A stretch of 64,000 nt of DNA, from contig NZ_JRWG01000001.1 in assembly GCF_001573155.1 (NCBI RefSeq), forward strand, positions 544,952 to 608,951, in the 5' to 3' direction. The notes below the pieces were generated by a model, which searched no databases, was not told where the DNA came from, and worked only from the letters and a program-made list of their open reading frames with translations. The translations under genes were made by a program, and so were the position numbers. This document shows positions 9,885 through 18,681 of the stretch, piece after piece; within the stretch, counting starts at the first letter, position 1, and every line of letters begins with the position of its first letter. This DNA comes from Aequorivita aquimaris (lineage in GTDB: Bacteria; Bacteroidota; Bacteroidia; Flavobacteriales; Flavobacteriaceae).

Positions 9885-10880
9885 ATGCCTCAACGGAATT
9901 TTCTTCAGTATTTAGTTATCACCGCAAAAGGCCTCGCCATGGGCGCTGCCGATGTTGTGCCAGGCGTTTCGGGCGGTACTATCGCCTTCATTTCCGGAAT
10001 TTATGAAGAATTGATAGAAACCATCCATAAATTGGATCTCGGGTTCTTCAAAATCTGGAAAGCGGACGGTTTTTTAAAAGCGTGGAAACATTATAACCTC
10101 GGGTTTCTTTTGGCGCTGTTTTCGGGAGTTTTTATCAGCATCATTTCCTTGGCAAAATTGATTACTTGGCTTTTGGAAGTTTACCCAATTATGGTCTGGT
10201 CGTTCTTTTTCGGGTTGGTAATTGCGAGTATTGTTTACGTGGGCAAACAAATTACCAACTGGCGATTGGCGGTGATTACGATGATGATTGTTGCTGCCAT
10301 AGCATCCTATCTAATAACAATCGCAGACCCCGTGGGTTCTCCGGACAGCACGTGGTTTCTTTTTTTCGCAGGTTTTATAGCAATTATAGCAATGATACTT
10401 CCGGGTATTTCGGGGGCCTTTATCCTGTTGCTTTTGGGCGCATACACTACCGTTATCGGGATTGTGACCCAACTGGGCGAAGGCATTACAACTTTGGACA
10501 GTTCACTATTTTTGGGTGCCTTGGGCAAGCTTCTAATATTTGCCGTAGGCGCCGTTATTGGTCTAAAAGTTTTTTCCAGAGCTCTCAACTGGATGTTTAA
10601 GCACCATAAAAATCTGATACTTGCGGTACTTACCGGTTTTATGATTGGCGCGCTGAACAAGATTTGGCCGTGGAAGGAAGTTTTGCAATACAGATTAAGC
10701 CACTCCGGAGAACAAATTCCTTTTATTGAAAGAAGCATATTTCCGCAAAATTATGAGGGCAATCCACAAATTTTGTACGCTATAATATTTGCCGTAATAG
10801 GTTTTCTGACCATCTTTTTATTGGAAAGAATCGCCGTAAATAAAGTCGCAGTTTCAAGCACCAATGAACAATCCAATTAA
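9885..10880 (+). CDS. DUF368 membrane protein, copy 1 (polyprenyl-phosphate transporter homologue)
   Basis: Polytopic inner-membrane protein of 331 residues with roughly eight to ten hydrophobic segments. It has the DUF368 signature twice, as expected for its internal duplication: LAMGAADVVPGVSGGTIAF near the N-terminus and MILPGISGAFILLLLGAY in the middle. DUF368 proteins (PopT) have been linked to returning undecaprenyl-phosphate across the cytoplasmic membrane for peptidoglycan and glycan assembly. That role is taken from family knowledge. A second DUF368 gene follows 49 bases downstream. Confidence 0.92.
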   Translation: MPQRNFLQYLVITAKGLAMGAADVVPGVSGGTIAFISGIYEELIETIHKLDLGFFKIWKADGFLKAWKHYNLGFLLALFSGVFISIISLAKLITWLLEVYPIMVWSFFFGLVIASIVYVGKQITNWRLAVITMMIVAAIASYLITIADPVGSPDSTWFLFFAGFIAIIAMILPGISGAFILLLLGAYTTVIGIVTQLGEGITTLDSSLFLGALGKLLIFAVGAVIGLKVFSRALNWMFKHHKNLILAVLTGFMIGALNKIWPWKEVLQYRLSHSGEQIPFIERSIFPQNYEGNPQILYAIIFAVIGFLTIFLLERIAVNKVAVSSTNEQSN

Positions 10881-10929
10881 CTCCTAACCCATAACATTTA
10901 ACTCCTAACCCTTAACTTTTAACTTACCC
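10881..10929. repeat. Short-word direct repeat between the two DUF368 genes
   Basis: The spacer is built from variants of one word: AACTCCTAACCC, AACATTTAACTCCTAACCC, TTAACTTTTAACTT. It resembles other intergenic word tracts in this window and is not coding. Confidence 0.6.
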
Positions 10930-11952
10930 GTGTACGAAAATCGTTCCTTCTCCGATAAAGTTTGGCTGGTCCTTAAAGGGCTGGGAATGGGCGCGGCCAA
11001 TAAGGTGCCCGGCGTATCGGGTGGCGTTGTGGCTTTTGTGGCAGGTTTTTATGAGGAGTTTATTTATTCGCTTCAAAAAGTAAATAAAAAAGCGTTCAAA
11101 CTATTTATTGACGGGCGTTTCAAAAGTTTTTACAGATATACCAACGGCCAGTTTTTAAGCCTTTTGATTTTGGGGATGGTGATAAGCTATTTCAGCGTTT
11201 CCAAACTTTTGGACTATCTGATTGTGCATTATGAACTCTTCGTATGGAGTGCATTTTTCGGAATGATTATCGGCTCCATATATTTTATCGCGAAAGATTT
11301 TGGCGATTGGAACCGAAAATATGTAGGCTATTTACTCTGTGGTGTCGCTGCGGGCGTTGCCATCAGTTTTTTGGAGCCCGCCAAAGAAAACAGCAATCTA
11401 CTCTTTGTCTTTTTCTGTGGAATTATCAGCGTTTCGGGGATGACCCTGCCAGGTCTCTCGGGTTCTTTCATCCTAATTCTTTTGGGAAATTACGTGCTGC
11501 TTTTGGTAGATTCGGTAAATTCACTTTTTGATACGTTTGCAGATGTTTTTCAGGGCGATTTCAGTTGGATTTATAACGCGGAGCGCATTGAACTTTTAAA
11601 GGTTTTGGCCGTTTTTTCGTTGGGCTCGTTGGTAGGGTTAGTCTCGCTATCCCATCTTTTGGCTTACGTTTTAAAAAGGTTCAAAAAAGCTACCTACGCC
11701 GTTATCATTGGGTTTATCGCCGGTTCGCTTGGCGTGGTTTGGCCGTGGAAAGAAAAAAAATACGAGCTGGATGCTTTCGGCCAAATTCAATTTGATGCCA
11801 ATGGCAGGGAAATTATCCGGGGCTACAACCGCTTTTTTCCTTCGGAATTTAATTCAGAGACTATTCTCGCTATCGTGTTTATCATAGTCGGAGTTGCGAT
11901 TGTCCTTAGTTTGGATTGGTTCGACAACCATAGAAAGAGACATCATGGCTAA
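10930..11952 (+). CDS. DUF368 membrane protein, copy 2
   Basis: Paralogue of the preceding gene, 340 residues, again polytopic with both signature halves: LGMGAANKVPGVSGGVVAF and MTLPGLSGSFILILLGNY. The two proteins differ at most positions outside the motifs, so this is an old duplication. The first position is GTG at 10930, and no better ATG exists upstream. Its end overlaps the start of aroE by 8 bases, so shikimate dehydrogenase is probably translated from the same message. A polyprenyl-phosphate transport role is inferred from the family; division of labour with copy 1 is unknown. Confidence 0.9.
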   Translation: MYENRSFSDKVWLVLKGLGMGAANKVPGVSGGVVAFVAGFYEEFIYSLQKVNKKAFKLFIDGRFKSFYRYTNGQFLSLLILGMVISYFSVSKLLDYLIVHYELFVWSAFFGMIIGSIYFIAKDFGDWNRKYVGYLLCGVAAGVAISFLEPAKENSNLLFVFFCGIISVSGMTLPGLSGSFILILLGNYVLLLVDSVNSLFDTFADVFQGDFSWIYNAERIELLKVLAVFSLGSLVGLVSLSHLLAYVLKRFKKATYAVIIGFIAGSLGVVWPWKEKKYELDAFGQIQFDANGREIIRGYNRFFPSEFNSETILAIVFIIVGVAIVLSLDWFDNHRKRHHG

Positions 11953-12676
11953 GTTTGGATTAATCGGAAGAAATATAGCCTATTCCTTTTCAAAAAGATT
12001 CTTTTCTGAAAAATTTGAACGAGAAAATTTGGTGCATACCTATGAAAATTTTGATATTTCCTCAATCCAAAAATTTCAAAAGATACTTCAGGAAACACCC
12101 CATTTAAAAGGGCTGAACGTTACCATTCCTTATAAAGAGGAAATAATTCCCTTCCTTGATAGCTTGGACGCTGATGCCGAAAAAATTGGCGCAGTAAACA
12201 CCATTAAAATTTCTGAAGAAGGAAAACTTATAGGCTATAATACGGACCATTTCGGTTTTCAAAAATCGTTGGAAGCCTTTTTGCCACTTCGGCAGAAAAC
12301 CGCGTTAATACTGGGCACGGGCGGCGCTTCAAAAGCTGTCGCTTATGCTTTGCACAAGTTGGGTTTCGAATTCAAATTTGTAAGCAGAAAAAAAACAACT
12401 GCCGGTTTGCTATATTCGGAAATGGATAAATCCACGATTGAAAACCATCCTCTAATAATAAACTGTACCCCGCTTGGCACCTTTCCGAATATCGCTGATT
12501 GTCCGCCACTTTCCTATCACTTTCTCACAAAAAACCATCTGCTTTTCGATTTAATCTACAATCCCGCCGAGACCGAATTTTTAAAACGCGGAAAAATACA
12601 GGGAGCCCAAACCACCAATGGCTTGAAAATGTTGGAGCTACAAGCCGAGAAAGCGTGGGAAATCTGGAATTCATAA
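11945..12676 (+). CDS. aroE: Shikimate dehydrogenase
   Basis: NADP-dependent reduction of 3-dehydroshikimate in the aromatic amino acid pathway. The protein is 243 residues, slightly shorter than the usual 260-280. Substrate-binding motifs are the N-terminal SFSKRFFSEKF and LNVTIPYKEEI (with the catalytic Lys). The nucleotide fold has LGTGGASKAVAYAL, and NTDHFGF and TTNGLKMLELQAEKAW complete the signature. The frame opens at 11894 but ATG 11945 gives the expected N-terminus MAKFGLIGRNIAYSF. It overlaps the DUF368 stop by 8 bases. Confidence 0.95.
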   Translation: MAKFGLIGRNIAYSFSKRFFSEKFERENLVHTYENFDISSIQKFQKILQETPHLKGLNVTIPYKEEIIPFLDSLDADAEKIGAVNTIKISEEGKLIGYNTDHFGFQKSLEAFLPLRQKTALILGTGGASKAVAYALHKLGFEFKFVSRKKTTAGLLYSEMDKSTIENHPLIINCTPLGTFPNIADCPPLSYHFLTKNHLLFDLIYNPAETEFLKRGKIQGAQTTNGLKMLELQAEKAWEIWNS

Positions 12677-12778
12677 AATTCAAATAAAAAACTTCAAAAA
12701 AACGCTGTGTGCTTTGCCAATTGCGCAGTTGTTAGTATCTTGACCCTCCAAGAAAAACGAACCTAAACATTGAAACAA

Positions 12779-14896
12779 ATGTCTGACGAGAAATTGCCTC
12801 AGGAAGAAAACGAAAAGGAAATTCCAACAACTGAATCTGCGGAAGAAACAAATGCTGCATCTGTAAACCCCGAAGATTCGGCCAAGGAAGAAACTGCCGC
12901 AACAGAAGCTGAAGAAGTAAAAGCAGAAGAAGAACATTCTGAAGAAAATGGGGAAAGCAAACCTGTTGCTGCCGAAGAAGCTGATAAAGAAGACATTGTG
13001 GAAGATGCGATGGTTGCGGAAAAGGATGCCGTAGAGGAAAAGGAAACCAGCGAGGCAACGGCCAATGAAAAGATTGTGACTACTCAGAAAGATGAGGATG
13101 AAGCGGATGAAGAGGACGAAGAAGAAGTAGCATCATCAGAAGAGGCTGAGGACGAGGAAGAAGACCACGAGGAAAAGGCGCAAAAAGATTACAGCACCCT
13201 TTCTGAAAAAGAATTAGTGGCGGAACTGGAAAAGTTGTTAAAGACAAAAAAAATTCAGGAATTAAAGCACGATGTTGAGGAAATCCGTTCGGAATTCAAT
13301 AGTAAATTCAACGAGGAACTGGAGCAGAAAAAAGAGGAATTTCTTGCCGAAGGCGGGAATATCATCGACTTCCACTATACTACTCCGCTAAAAAAAGAAT
13401 TCAATTCGCTTTATTTTGACTATAAAGAAAGACGCAACAATCATTATAAAAACCTTAAAAAAGACCTGCAATCAAACTTGGACAAGCGCTGGGAATTGAT
13501 AGAGGAACTAAAGGGACTTTTGGGCGCAGAGGAAAACATAAACACTACCTACAAGCATTTTAAGGAAATTCAGGAAAAATGGCATGTTGCAGGCGCTATA
13601 CCGCGCGATAAGTACAATACCGTTTGGAATACCTATCACCACCACGTCGAGAATTTTTACGATTTTCTGCATCTGAACCGCGAGTTTCGCGATTTGGACT
13701 TTAAACACAATCTCGACGCCAAGCTTAAATTAATTACGCGCGCCGAAGAGCTTGCACAGGAAGAGGACATCAATAAGGCGTTCCGCGAATTGCAGATGCT
13801 CCATAAAATGTGGAAGGAAGATATAGGTCCCGTTGCCAAAGAATATCGCGATGAAGTTTGGGACAAGTTCAGTGAGGCCACAAAGGTAATCCACGACAAG
13901 CGCCAAGCCCAATTGGCCGAAATGGAAAAAGATTTTGAAGCGAATCTTGAAAAGAAAAAAGAAATAATAGAAGAAATTAAAAAAGCCACCGAAGAGGCCA
14001 AACCAAGCCACCAAGGTTGGCAAAATGCAATTAAAAAAGTGCAGGAACTTCGCGATGCTTTTTTCAATACGGGTAGGGTTCCACGCGCCAACAATAAGGA
14101 AATTTGGAAAGCTTTTAAAGATGCCACAGGTAACTTTAACCATCAGAAAAACAGTTTCTACAAAAACCAGAAAAAGGAGCAATACACCAATCTGGAGAAA
14201 AAACGCGAGCTCATTAAAATTGCTGAGGAAAATAAGGACAGCGACGATTTTGAAGCTACAACACCGCTGATGAAAAAAATCCAAAACGATTGGAAAAATA
14301 TCGGCCACGTACCAAGAAAGGACAGCGACAAAATCTGGAAACAATTCAAAAAAGCTTGTAACCACTACTTTGACAGGCTCCACGCACAGAAAAATGAAGC
14401 CAATAAAGAGGAAGTGGAGCATTTTGAAGCGAAGCAAAAAATGCTGGAAAAACTATCCTCGTTTGAATTGAGCGGCGACCACAAAGCAGATGTTAAAGCT
14501 ATAAAGGAGCACATTACCGCTTGGAAGGAAATCGGTCGCGTACCGTATAACAAACGCAACATAGAGCAGAAATTCAATAAGATGCTGGACAGCCTTTTCG
14601 GAAAGTTGGATTTAGGCAAGAAAGAAACCGAGCTTATTAAATTTGACAATAAACTGAACACGCTGGTAAACCGCGAAGACGAGCGAAAACTGCAGAATGA
14701 GCATTTCTTTATCTCTAAAAAGATTGATGAGACCAAGGATGAAATCCGCCAATTGGAGAACAATCTTGGCTTTTTCCACCACGTTGATGAAAATAATCCC
14801 TTGGTTAAGGAGGTACACAAAAACATAGCCCGCCACAAAGAGCAACTTGAAGTTTGGAAGGCGAAGCTTTCAAAAATTAAAGAGGTTCGGGAATAA
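12779..14896 (+). CDS. DUF349 repeat protein with acidic N-terminal region
   Basis: 705-residue cytoplasmic protein of unknown function. Residues 1 to about 130 are dominated by Glu, Ala, Lys and Asp with no fold signals and are probably disordered. From about 180 on there are several DUF349 units, each about 70 residues with a conserved W and a G-x-[IVA]-P-[RY] turn (VAGAIPRDKYNTVWN, NTGRVPRANNKEIWK, NIGHVPRKDSDKIWK, EIGRVPYNKRNIEQKF). The units are helical and likely form coiled coils. In-frame TTG 12770 is less likely than ATG 12779. It converges on mazG across a strong hairpin. Confidence 0.92.
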   Translation: MSDEKLPQEENEKEIPTTESAEETNAASVNPEDSAKEETAATEAEEVKAEEEHSEENGESKPVAAEEADKEDIVEDAMVAEKDAVEEKETSEATANEKIVTTQKDEDEADEEDEEEVASSEEAEDEEEDHEEKAQKDYSTLSEKELVAELEKLLKTKKIQELKHDVEEIRSEFNSKFNEELEQKKEEFLAEGGNIIDFHYTTPLKKEFNSLYFDYKERRNNHYKNLKKDLQSNLDKRWELIEELKGLLGAEENINTTYKHFKEIQEKWHVAGAIPRDKYNTVWNTYHHHVENFYDFLHLNREFRDLDFKHNLDAKLKLITRAEELAQEEDINKAFRELQMLHKMWKEDIGPVAKEYRDEVWDKFSEATKVIHDKRQAQLAEMEKDFEANLEKKKEIIEEIKKATEEAKPSHQGWQNAIKKVQELRDAFFNTGRVPRANNKEIWKAFKDATGNFNHQKNSFYKNQKKEQYTNLEKKRELIKIAEENKDSDDFEATTPLMKKIQNDWKNIGHVPRKDSDKIWKQFKKACNHYFDRLHAQKNEANKEEVEHFEAKQKMLEKLSSFELSGDHKADVKAIKEHITAWKEIGRVPYNKRNIEQKFNKMLDSLFGKLDLGKKETELIKFDNKLNTLVNREDERKLQNEHFFISKKIDETKDEIRQLENNLGFFHHVDENNPLVKEVHKNIARHKEQLEVWKAKLSKIKEVRE

Positions 14897-14906
14897 TTTT
14901 CAAATT

Positions 14907-14934
14907 GTAGAGACGCACTGCGGTACGTCTCTAC
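14907..14934. terminator. 28-bp imperfect palindrome, bidirectional terminator between convergent genes
   Basis: GTAGAGACG at 14907-14915 pairs perfectly with CGTCTCTAC at 14926-14934. Pairing continues inward with one mismatch and one G-U pair, giving 14-base arms with no loop to spare. The mazG stop codon lies inside the right arm. There is little T-run, so termination activity is inferred from position and stem strength. Confidence 0.6.
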
Positions 14935-15713
14935 CGACCGTCTGATTCTTTTGCTTGGTTCCAAAAAACGTCCATCTCGGCCAGGGTCATATCTTTTAAC
15001 GATTTGTTCATTTCCTTTGCCTTGCTTTCCAAATACTGAAAGCGTTTTATGAATTTTTTATTGGTACGTTCCAGTGCGTTTTCCGGATTTACCTTTAGGA
15101 ATCTTGCGTAATTTATCATAGAGAACAACACATCGCCGAATTCTTCCTCTATTTTTTCGGTGTTGTTCTGATTTACTTCGAATTGCAGTTCGCCCAACTC
15201 TTCCTGTAACTTTTCAAAAACCTGTTGCGGCTCTTCCCAGTCAAACCCTACGCCCGCCACTTTATCCTGTATTCTGCTCGCCTTTACCAATGCTGGCAAT
15301 GATTTTGGAACGCCTTCCAAAACGCTTTTTTTGCCTTCATTCAGTTTTAGATTTTCCCAGTTTCGCTTTACTTCCTCTTCATCTGCCACATTTACATCGC
15401 CGTAGATATGGGGGTGTCGGGAAATAAGCTTTTCACATATATCATTGCAAACGTCGGCAATGTCAAAATCATTGGTCTCGCTACCTATTTTGGCGTAAAA
15501 TACAATATGCAACAGCACATCGCCCAACTCCTTCTTCACTTCCTGCAGGTCGTTGTCCAAAATGGCATCGCCCAATTCATAAGTTTCCTCAATGGTGAGG
15601 TGACGGAGCGTTTCCATGGTTTGTTTCTTGTCCCACGGGCACTGCTCGCGCAGTTCGTCCATAATGGTCAATAGTCTGTCGAAAGCTTTAAGTTGGTCTT
15701 TTCGGGAATTCAT
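14931..15713 (-). CDS. mazG: Nucleoside triphosphate pyrophosphohydrolase MazG
   Basis: Hydrolyses NTPs and dNTPs to monophosphates plus pyrophosphate, a nucleotide-pool housekeeping enzyme that can also lower the (p)ppGpp response. At 260 residues it matches the two-domain MazG. The first MazG domain has ECPWDKKQTMETL, then the metal-binding IEETYELGDAI and KKELGDVLLHIVF. The second has the weaker LQEELGELQFEV and EEEFGDVLFSMINYAR. Start at 15713 (MNSRKDQL). Confidence 0.95.
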   Translation of the reverse strand: MNSRKDQLKAFDRLLTIMDELREQCPWDKKQTMETLRHLTIEETYELGDAILDNDLQEVKKELGDVLLHIVFYAKIGSETNDFDIADVCNDICEKLISRHPHIYGDVNVADEEEVKRNWENLKLNEGKKSVLEGVPKSLPALVKASRIQDKVAGVGFDWEEPQQVFEKLQEELGELQFEVNQNNTEKIEEEFGDVLFSMINYARFLKVNPENALERTNKKFIKRFQYLESKAKEMNKSLKDMTLAEMDVFWNQAKESDGR

Positions 15714-15935
15714 TTGTTTTAGGTTTCAGGTTCAGCCCTTGCACTGCCCTTCGACATTGCTTGGGACAGGCTGCTTAGGGTGACAAATCAGTTTCGGGTT
15801 AAAAGTAGAAAAATTAATTGCGAGTTCACGATTTTACGCCTTTGGAATATTTCACTAAAAACAAAAAACCCCAAAACCCGAAACGGATTGAGGGATTTTT
15901 CACTAATATATAACTGGACAACTTAAAATTCCTCG
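15714..15935. other. Intergenic region with a degenerate dispersed palindrome
   Basis: No gene is seen in these 222 bases. It holds one short GTTTCAG word and an imperfect inverted segment running from GCCCTTCGACA to CTTAGGGTGACA. It also has an A/C-rich stretch (AAAAAACCCCAAAACCC) just outside the DUF5606 stop. Confidence 0.45.
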
Positions 15936-16487
15936 CTATGTTTTGCGCGATGCCGCACTTTTAGTAGCACCGCCTTTTTTGGCCGAAGAAGCTTTTGGCG
16001 CAGTCGATTTTGGCGCAGCAGCTTTCTTCGCGGCTGGTTTCTTGGGCTCCTTGGGTTTTTCACTTGTACCCTCTTCAGATTTTTTGGTCTCTTCTTTGGC
16101 TTCGGAAAAATCGTTTAAACCATTTTTCACAAGCATATTGTACCATTGCACAATTTTTTTGATATCGCTTGCATAAACGCGGTCCTCATCATAATCGGGC
16201 ATTACGCCGAAGAAAAACTCTTCCAGCTCTTCCTTTGATACTTTATGGCTTATGGTTTCCTTTCCGTCTTCCTTTTCAGAAATTTTCTTAAAAACTTCGC
16301 GAAGCGGAACTTCTTCGGTTAAGGTATAAACGGCAATTTCAGAAAGCAGGCTCACATTGTGGCGGCCGCTCACGTTTATGGTTTTTCCGTCCAGAAGCGA
16401 CTCTGCAAGAAAGCCGGTACGGGTTTGGGTTTTTAGTTTATAAAGTCCAGGTTTACCGGAAATGGAAAGCACTTTTTCTAAGCTCAT
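15936..16487 (-). CDS. DUF5606 family protein
   Basis: 183-residue cytoplasmic protein found widely in Bacteroidota, function unknown. The conserved first 130 residues begin MSLEKVLSISGKPGLYKL and include VSGRHNVSLLSEIAVYT and EELEEFFFGVMPDYDEDRVY. The last 50 residues are a Lys/Ala/Pro/Ser-rich tail (KKPAAKKAAAPKS) resembling histone-like or nucleic-acid-binding tails. Downstream on the same strand is mazG; upstream are def and ruvX, and this minus-strand run is conserved in flavobacteria as far as I recall. Confidence 0.88.
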   Translation of the reverse strand: MSLEKVLSISGKPGLYKLKTQTRTGFLAESLLDGKTINVSGRHNVSLLSEIAVYTLTEEVPLREVFKKISEKEDGKETISHKVSKEELEEFFFGVMPDYDEDRVYASDIKKIVQWYNMLVKNGLNDFSEAKEETKKSEEGTSEKPKEPKKPAAKKAAAPKSTAPKASSAKKGGATKSAASRKT

Positions 16488-16552
16488 AAAATACTTTTAA
16501 TTTGTTTAAAGGGTTACAAATATCTTTGGTTTGATTAATATACGCAAGTGTG

Positions 16553-17143
16553 TTAACGTTTCTTTTTTGCATTGGGGAATTTCATTTTATAGTCAATGCC
16601 CACTTTGCCTTTTGAAATGTTTGCCAATTTGCTTTTTATCAATCGTTTTTTTAAGGGTGAAAGCTTGTCGGTAAAGAGAATACCCTCAATATGGTCGTAT
16701 TCATGCTGGATAATTCGCGCTACGATTCCGCTAAAGGATTCTTTGTGTTTATTGAAATTTTCATCTTCGTACTCCATCACGATGTTAGGCTTTCGGAACA
16801 CATCCTCGCGCACATCTGGGATACTCAGGCAACCCTCGTTAAAGGCCCATTCATCGCCAGATTCCTCAATTATCCGGGCGTTGATGAATACTTTTTTAAA
16901 GGTAGATACAAATTGCTGTTCTTCCTCGCTCAGGTCTTCATCGTCCTCAAAGGGAGTAGCATCCACAATAAAAAGGCGGATAGGCAGATTTACCTGTGGG
17001 GCAGCCAGGCCGATGCCCCGGGCTTCATACATGGTCTCAAACATATTTTCGATAACGGTATCCAGGTTTGGATAATCCTTGGTTATTGCTTCTGTTTCCT
17101 TTCTTAATACAGGGTCGCCGTAGGCTACTATTGGAAGAATCAT
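16553..17143 (-). CDS. def: Peptide deformylase
   Basis: Removes the N-formyl group from nascent proteins. Metal-dependent, 196 residues. All three family boxes are present: GIGLAAPQV, EGCLSIP (with the metal-ligand Cys) and IIQHEYDHIEG (HExxH with two metal-ligand His and the catalytic Glu). The short acidic insertion around EDDEDLSEEEQQFV is common in Bacteroidota enzymes. It probably forms a transcription unit with ruvX upstream (107 bases). Confidence 0.97.
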   Translation of the reverse strand: MILPIVAYGDPVLRKETEAITKDYPNLDTVIENMFETMYEARGIGLAAPQVNLPIRLFIVDATPFEDDEDLSEEEQQFVSTFKKVFINARIIEESGDEWAFNEGCLSIPDVREDVFRKPNIVMEYEDENFNKHKESFSGIVARIIQHEYDHIEGILFTDKLSPLKKRLIKSKLANISKGKVGIDYKMKFPNAKKKR

Positions 17144-17250
17144 TGTTTATTTTCTATTTTTATTTTTTATTGTTACTTGAGATTTTATGGACACTTAGGA
17201 ATCTATTGTTTCTATAGTTCCGGGATAAATCGCGAGCCTACCACTTTCCT

Positions 17251-17661
17251 CTATTTATTATAAAGATATTCCTGGAGAATTATCGTCGCACTAATTTCAT
17301 CCACCAGGGCCTTGTTTTGACGCTGTTTCTTTTTCAGGCCGCTATCAATCATGGTCTGAAAAGCCATTTTGCTCGTGTATCGCTCGTCAACCCGTTTCAC
17401 ATCTAAGTCGGGAAAGGTTTCAGAAAATTTCTTCAGAAACTTTTGAATTTCCACCTCAATATTGGAATGAGTTCCATCTTTCTGTTTAGGTTCGCCTACC
17501 AAAACCAGGTCCACCTTTTCTGAAGCAATGTACTTTTTCAAAAAATCCATCAGCGTTGAAGTAGCCACGGTCGTAAGACCCGAGGCAATAAGCTGCAGCT
17601 CATCCGTAATGGCGATACCGGTTCGCTTGCTGCCGTAATCCAATGCTAAAACTCTTCCCAT
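17251..17661 (-). CDS. ruvX: Putative pre-16S rRNA nuclease / Holliday junction resolvase, YqgF family
   Basis: RNase H-fold protein of 136 residues, normal length for YqgF/RuvX, which acts in 16S rRNA 5'-end maturation. The N-terminal strand LALDYGSKRTGIAITDE has the first catalytic Asp. LVLVGEPKQKDGTHS and VDERYTSKMAF follow, and DEISATIILQEYL supplies the last acidic residue. Start MGRVLALDYG at 17661. Confidence 0.95.
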   Translation of the reverse strand: MGRVLALDYGSKRTGIAITDELQLIASGLTTVATSTLMDFLKKYIASEKVDLVLVGEPKQKDGTHSNIEVEIQKFLKKFSETFPDLDVKRVDERYTSKMAFQTMIDSGLKKKQRQNKALVDEISATIILQEYLYNK

Positions 17662-17703
17662 AACGACTGCAAAAATAAGGGTTTCGGAAATAGTATGCTA
17701 CAA

Positions 17704-17738
17704 TTGGACAGTTATTTGGATTGGAGGTTTTATATTTG
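17704..17738 (+). promoter_or_regulatory. Candidate promoter of dapD
   Basis: TTG at 17704-17706, a 24-base spacer (one above the usual range) and an exact -7 box TATATTTG at 17731-17738. The 110-base leader after it contains tandem words (TGACGGATGACGGATG and near-copies of TCCATAATATCAACAGAA). Confidence 0.5.
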
Positions 17739-17849
17739 TGGAAGGGATGCTGGGTGACGGATGACGGATGAAAAAAACAAAAGTAACCACAGTATCCATA
17801 TTATCAACAGAATCCATAATATCAACAGAATCCAAAGCATCAATAAAAT

Positions 17850-18665
17850 ATGACCGAACTCCAACAAACCATAGAAAAAGCCTGGGAAGACCGCTCCCTA
17901 CTTACCGAAACCGAAACCATTGTCGCCATTCGTGAAGTTGTAAACCTTTGTGATGAAGGCAAACTGCGATGCGCCGAACCAACTGCCAACGGCTGGCAGG
18001 TAAACGAATGGGTAAAAAAAGCCATCGTACTTTATTTTCCAATCCAGAAAATGAAAACGTTGGAAGTGGGTATTTTTGAGTATCACGATAAAATTCCACT
18101 AAAATCAGGGTACGAAGCAAAAGGAGTGCGTGTGGTGCCCCATGCCGTGGCACGTCACGGGGCATATATTTCAAAAGGCGTAATCCTTATGCCGAGCTAC
18201 GTAAACATTGGCGCCTATGTTGACGAAGGCACTATGGTAGATACCTGGGCCACGGTGGGCAGTTGCGCGCAGATTGGCAAAAACGTTCACCTTAGTGGCG
18301 GGGTAGGCATTGGTGGTGTGCTGGAACCATTGCAGGCCGCTCCAGTAATTATTGAGGACGGCGCCTTTATTGGCTCGCGTTGTATTGTGGTAGAAGGTGT
18401 TCGCGTAGGAAAGGAAGCCGTTCTGGGCGCCAACGTAGTGCTTACAGCTTCCACCAAAATTATAGACGTTACCGGCGATGCGCCCGTGGAAACCAAAGGT
18501 TCGGTTCCCGCTCGTTCGGTGGTCATTCCAGGTAGCTATACCAAAAAGTTTCCTGCCGGAGAATACCAGGTGCCCTGTGCCTTGATTATTGGACAGCGCA
18601 AGGAAAGCACCAATCTCAAAACTTCATTGAATGATGCCCTTCGGGAGTACGACGTAGCTGTATAA
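17850..18665 (+). CDS. dapD: 2,3,4,5-tetrahydropyridine-2,6-dicarboxylate N-succinyltransferase
   Basis: Succinylates tetrahydrodipicolinate in the succinylase branch of diaminopimelate/lysine synthesis. 271 residues with the trimeric left-handed beta-helix of hexapeptide repeats (ISKGVILMPSYVNIGAYVDE, CAQIGKNVHLSGGVGIGG, GAFIGSRCIVVEGVRVG). The C-terminal KKFPAGEYQVPCALIIGQR is typical of DapD. lysA, the last enzyme of the pathway, lies in this window at 48.3 kb but is not linked. Confidence 0.96.
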   Translation: MTELQQTIEKAWEDRSLLTETETIVAIREVVNLCDEGKLRCAEPTANGWQVNEWVKKAIVLYFPIQKMKTLEVGIFEYHDKIPLKSGYEAKGVRVVPHAVARHGAYISKGVILMPSYVNIGAYVDEGTMVDTWATVGSCAQIGKNVHLSGGVGIGGVLEPLQAAPVIIEDGAFIGSRCIVVEGVRVGKEAVLGANVVLTASTKIIDVTGDAPVETKGSVPARSVVIPGSYTKKFPAGEYQVPCALIIGQRKESTNLKTSLNDALREYDVAV

Positions 18666-18681
18666 AATAGGCACGGAAACA

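Noticed and set aside
12732..13065. Minus-strand frames opposite the DUF349 gene
   Set aside because: They are shadows of the Glu/Ala-rich codons; the translations are low-complexity and the plus-strand protein is clearly real.
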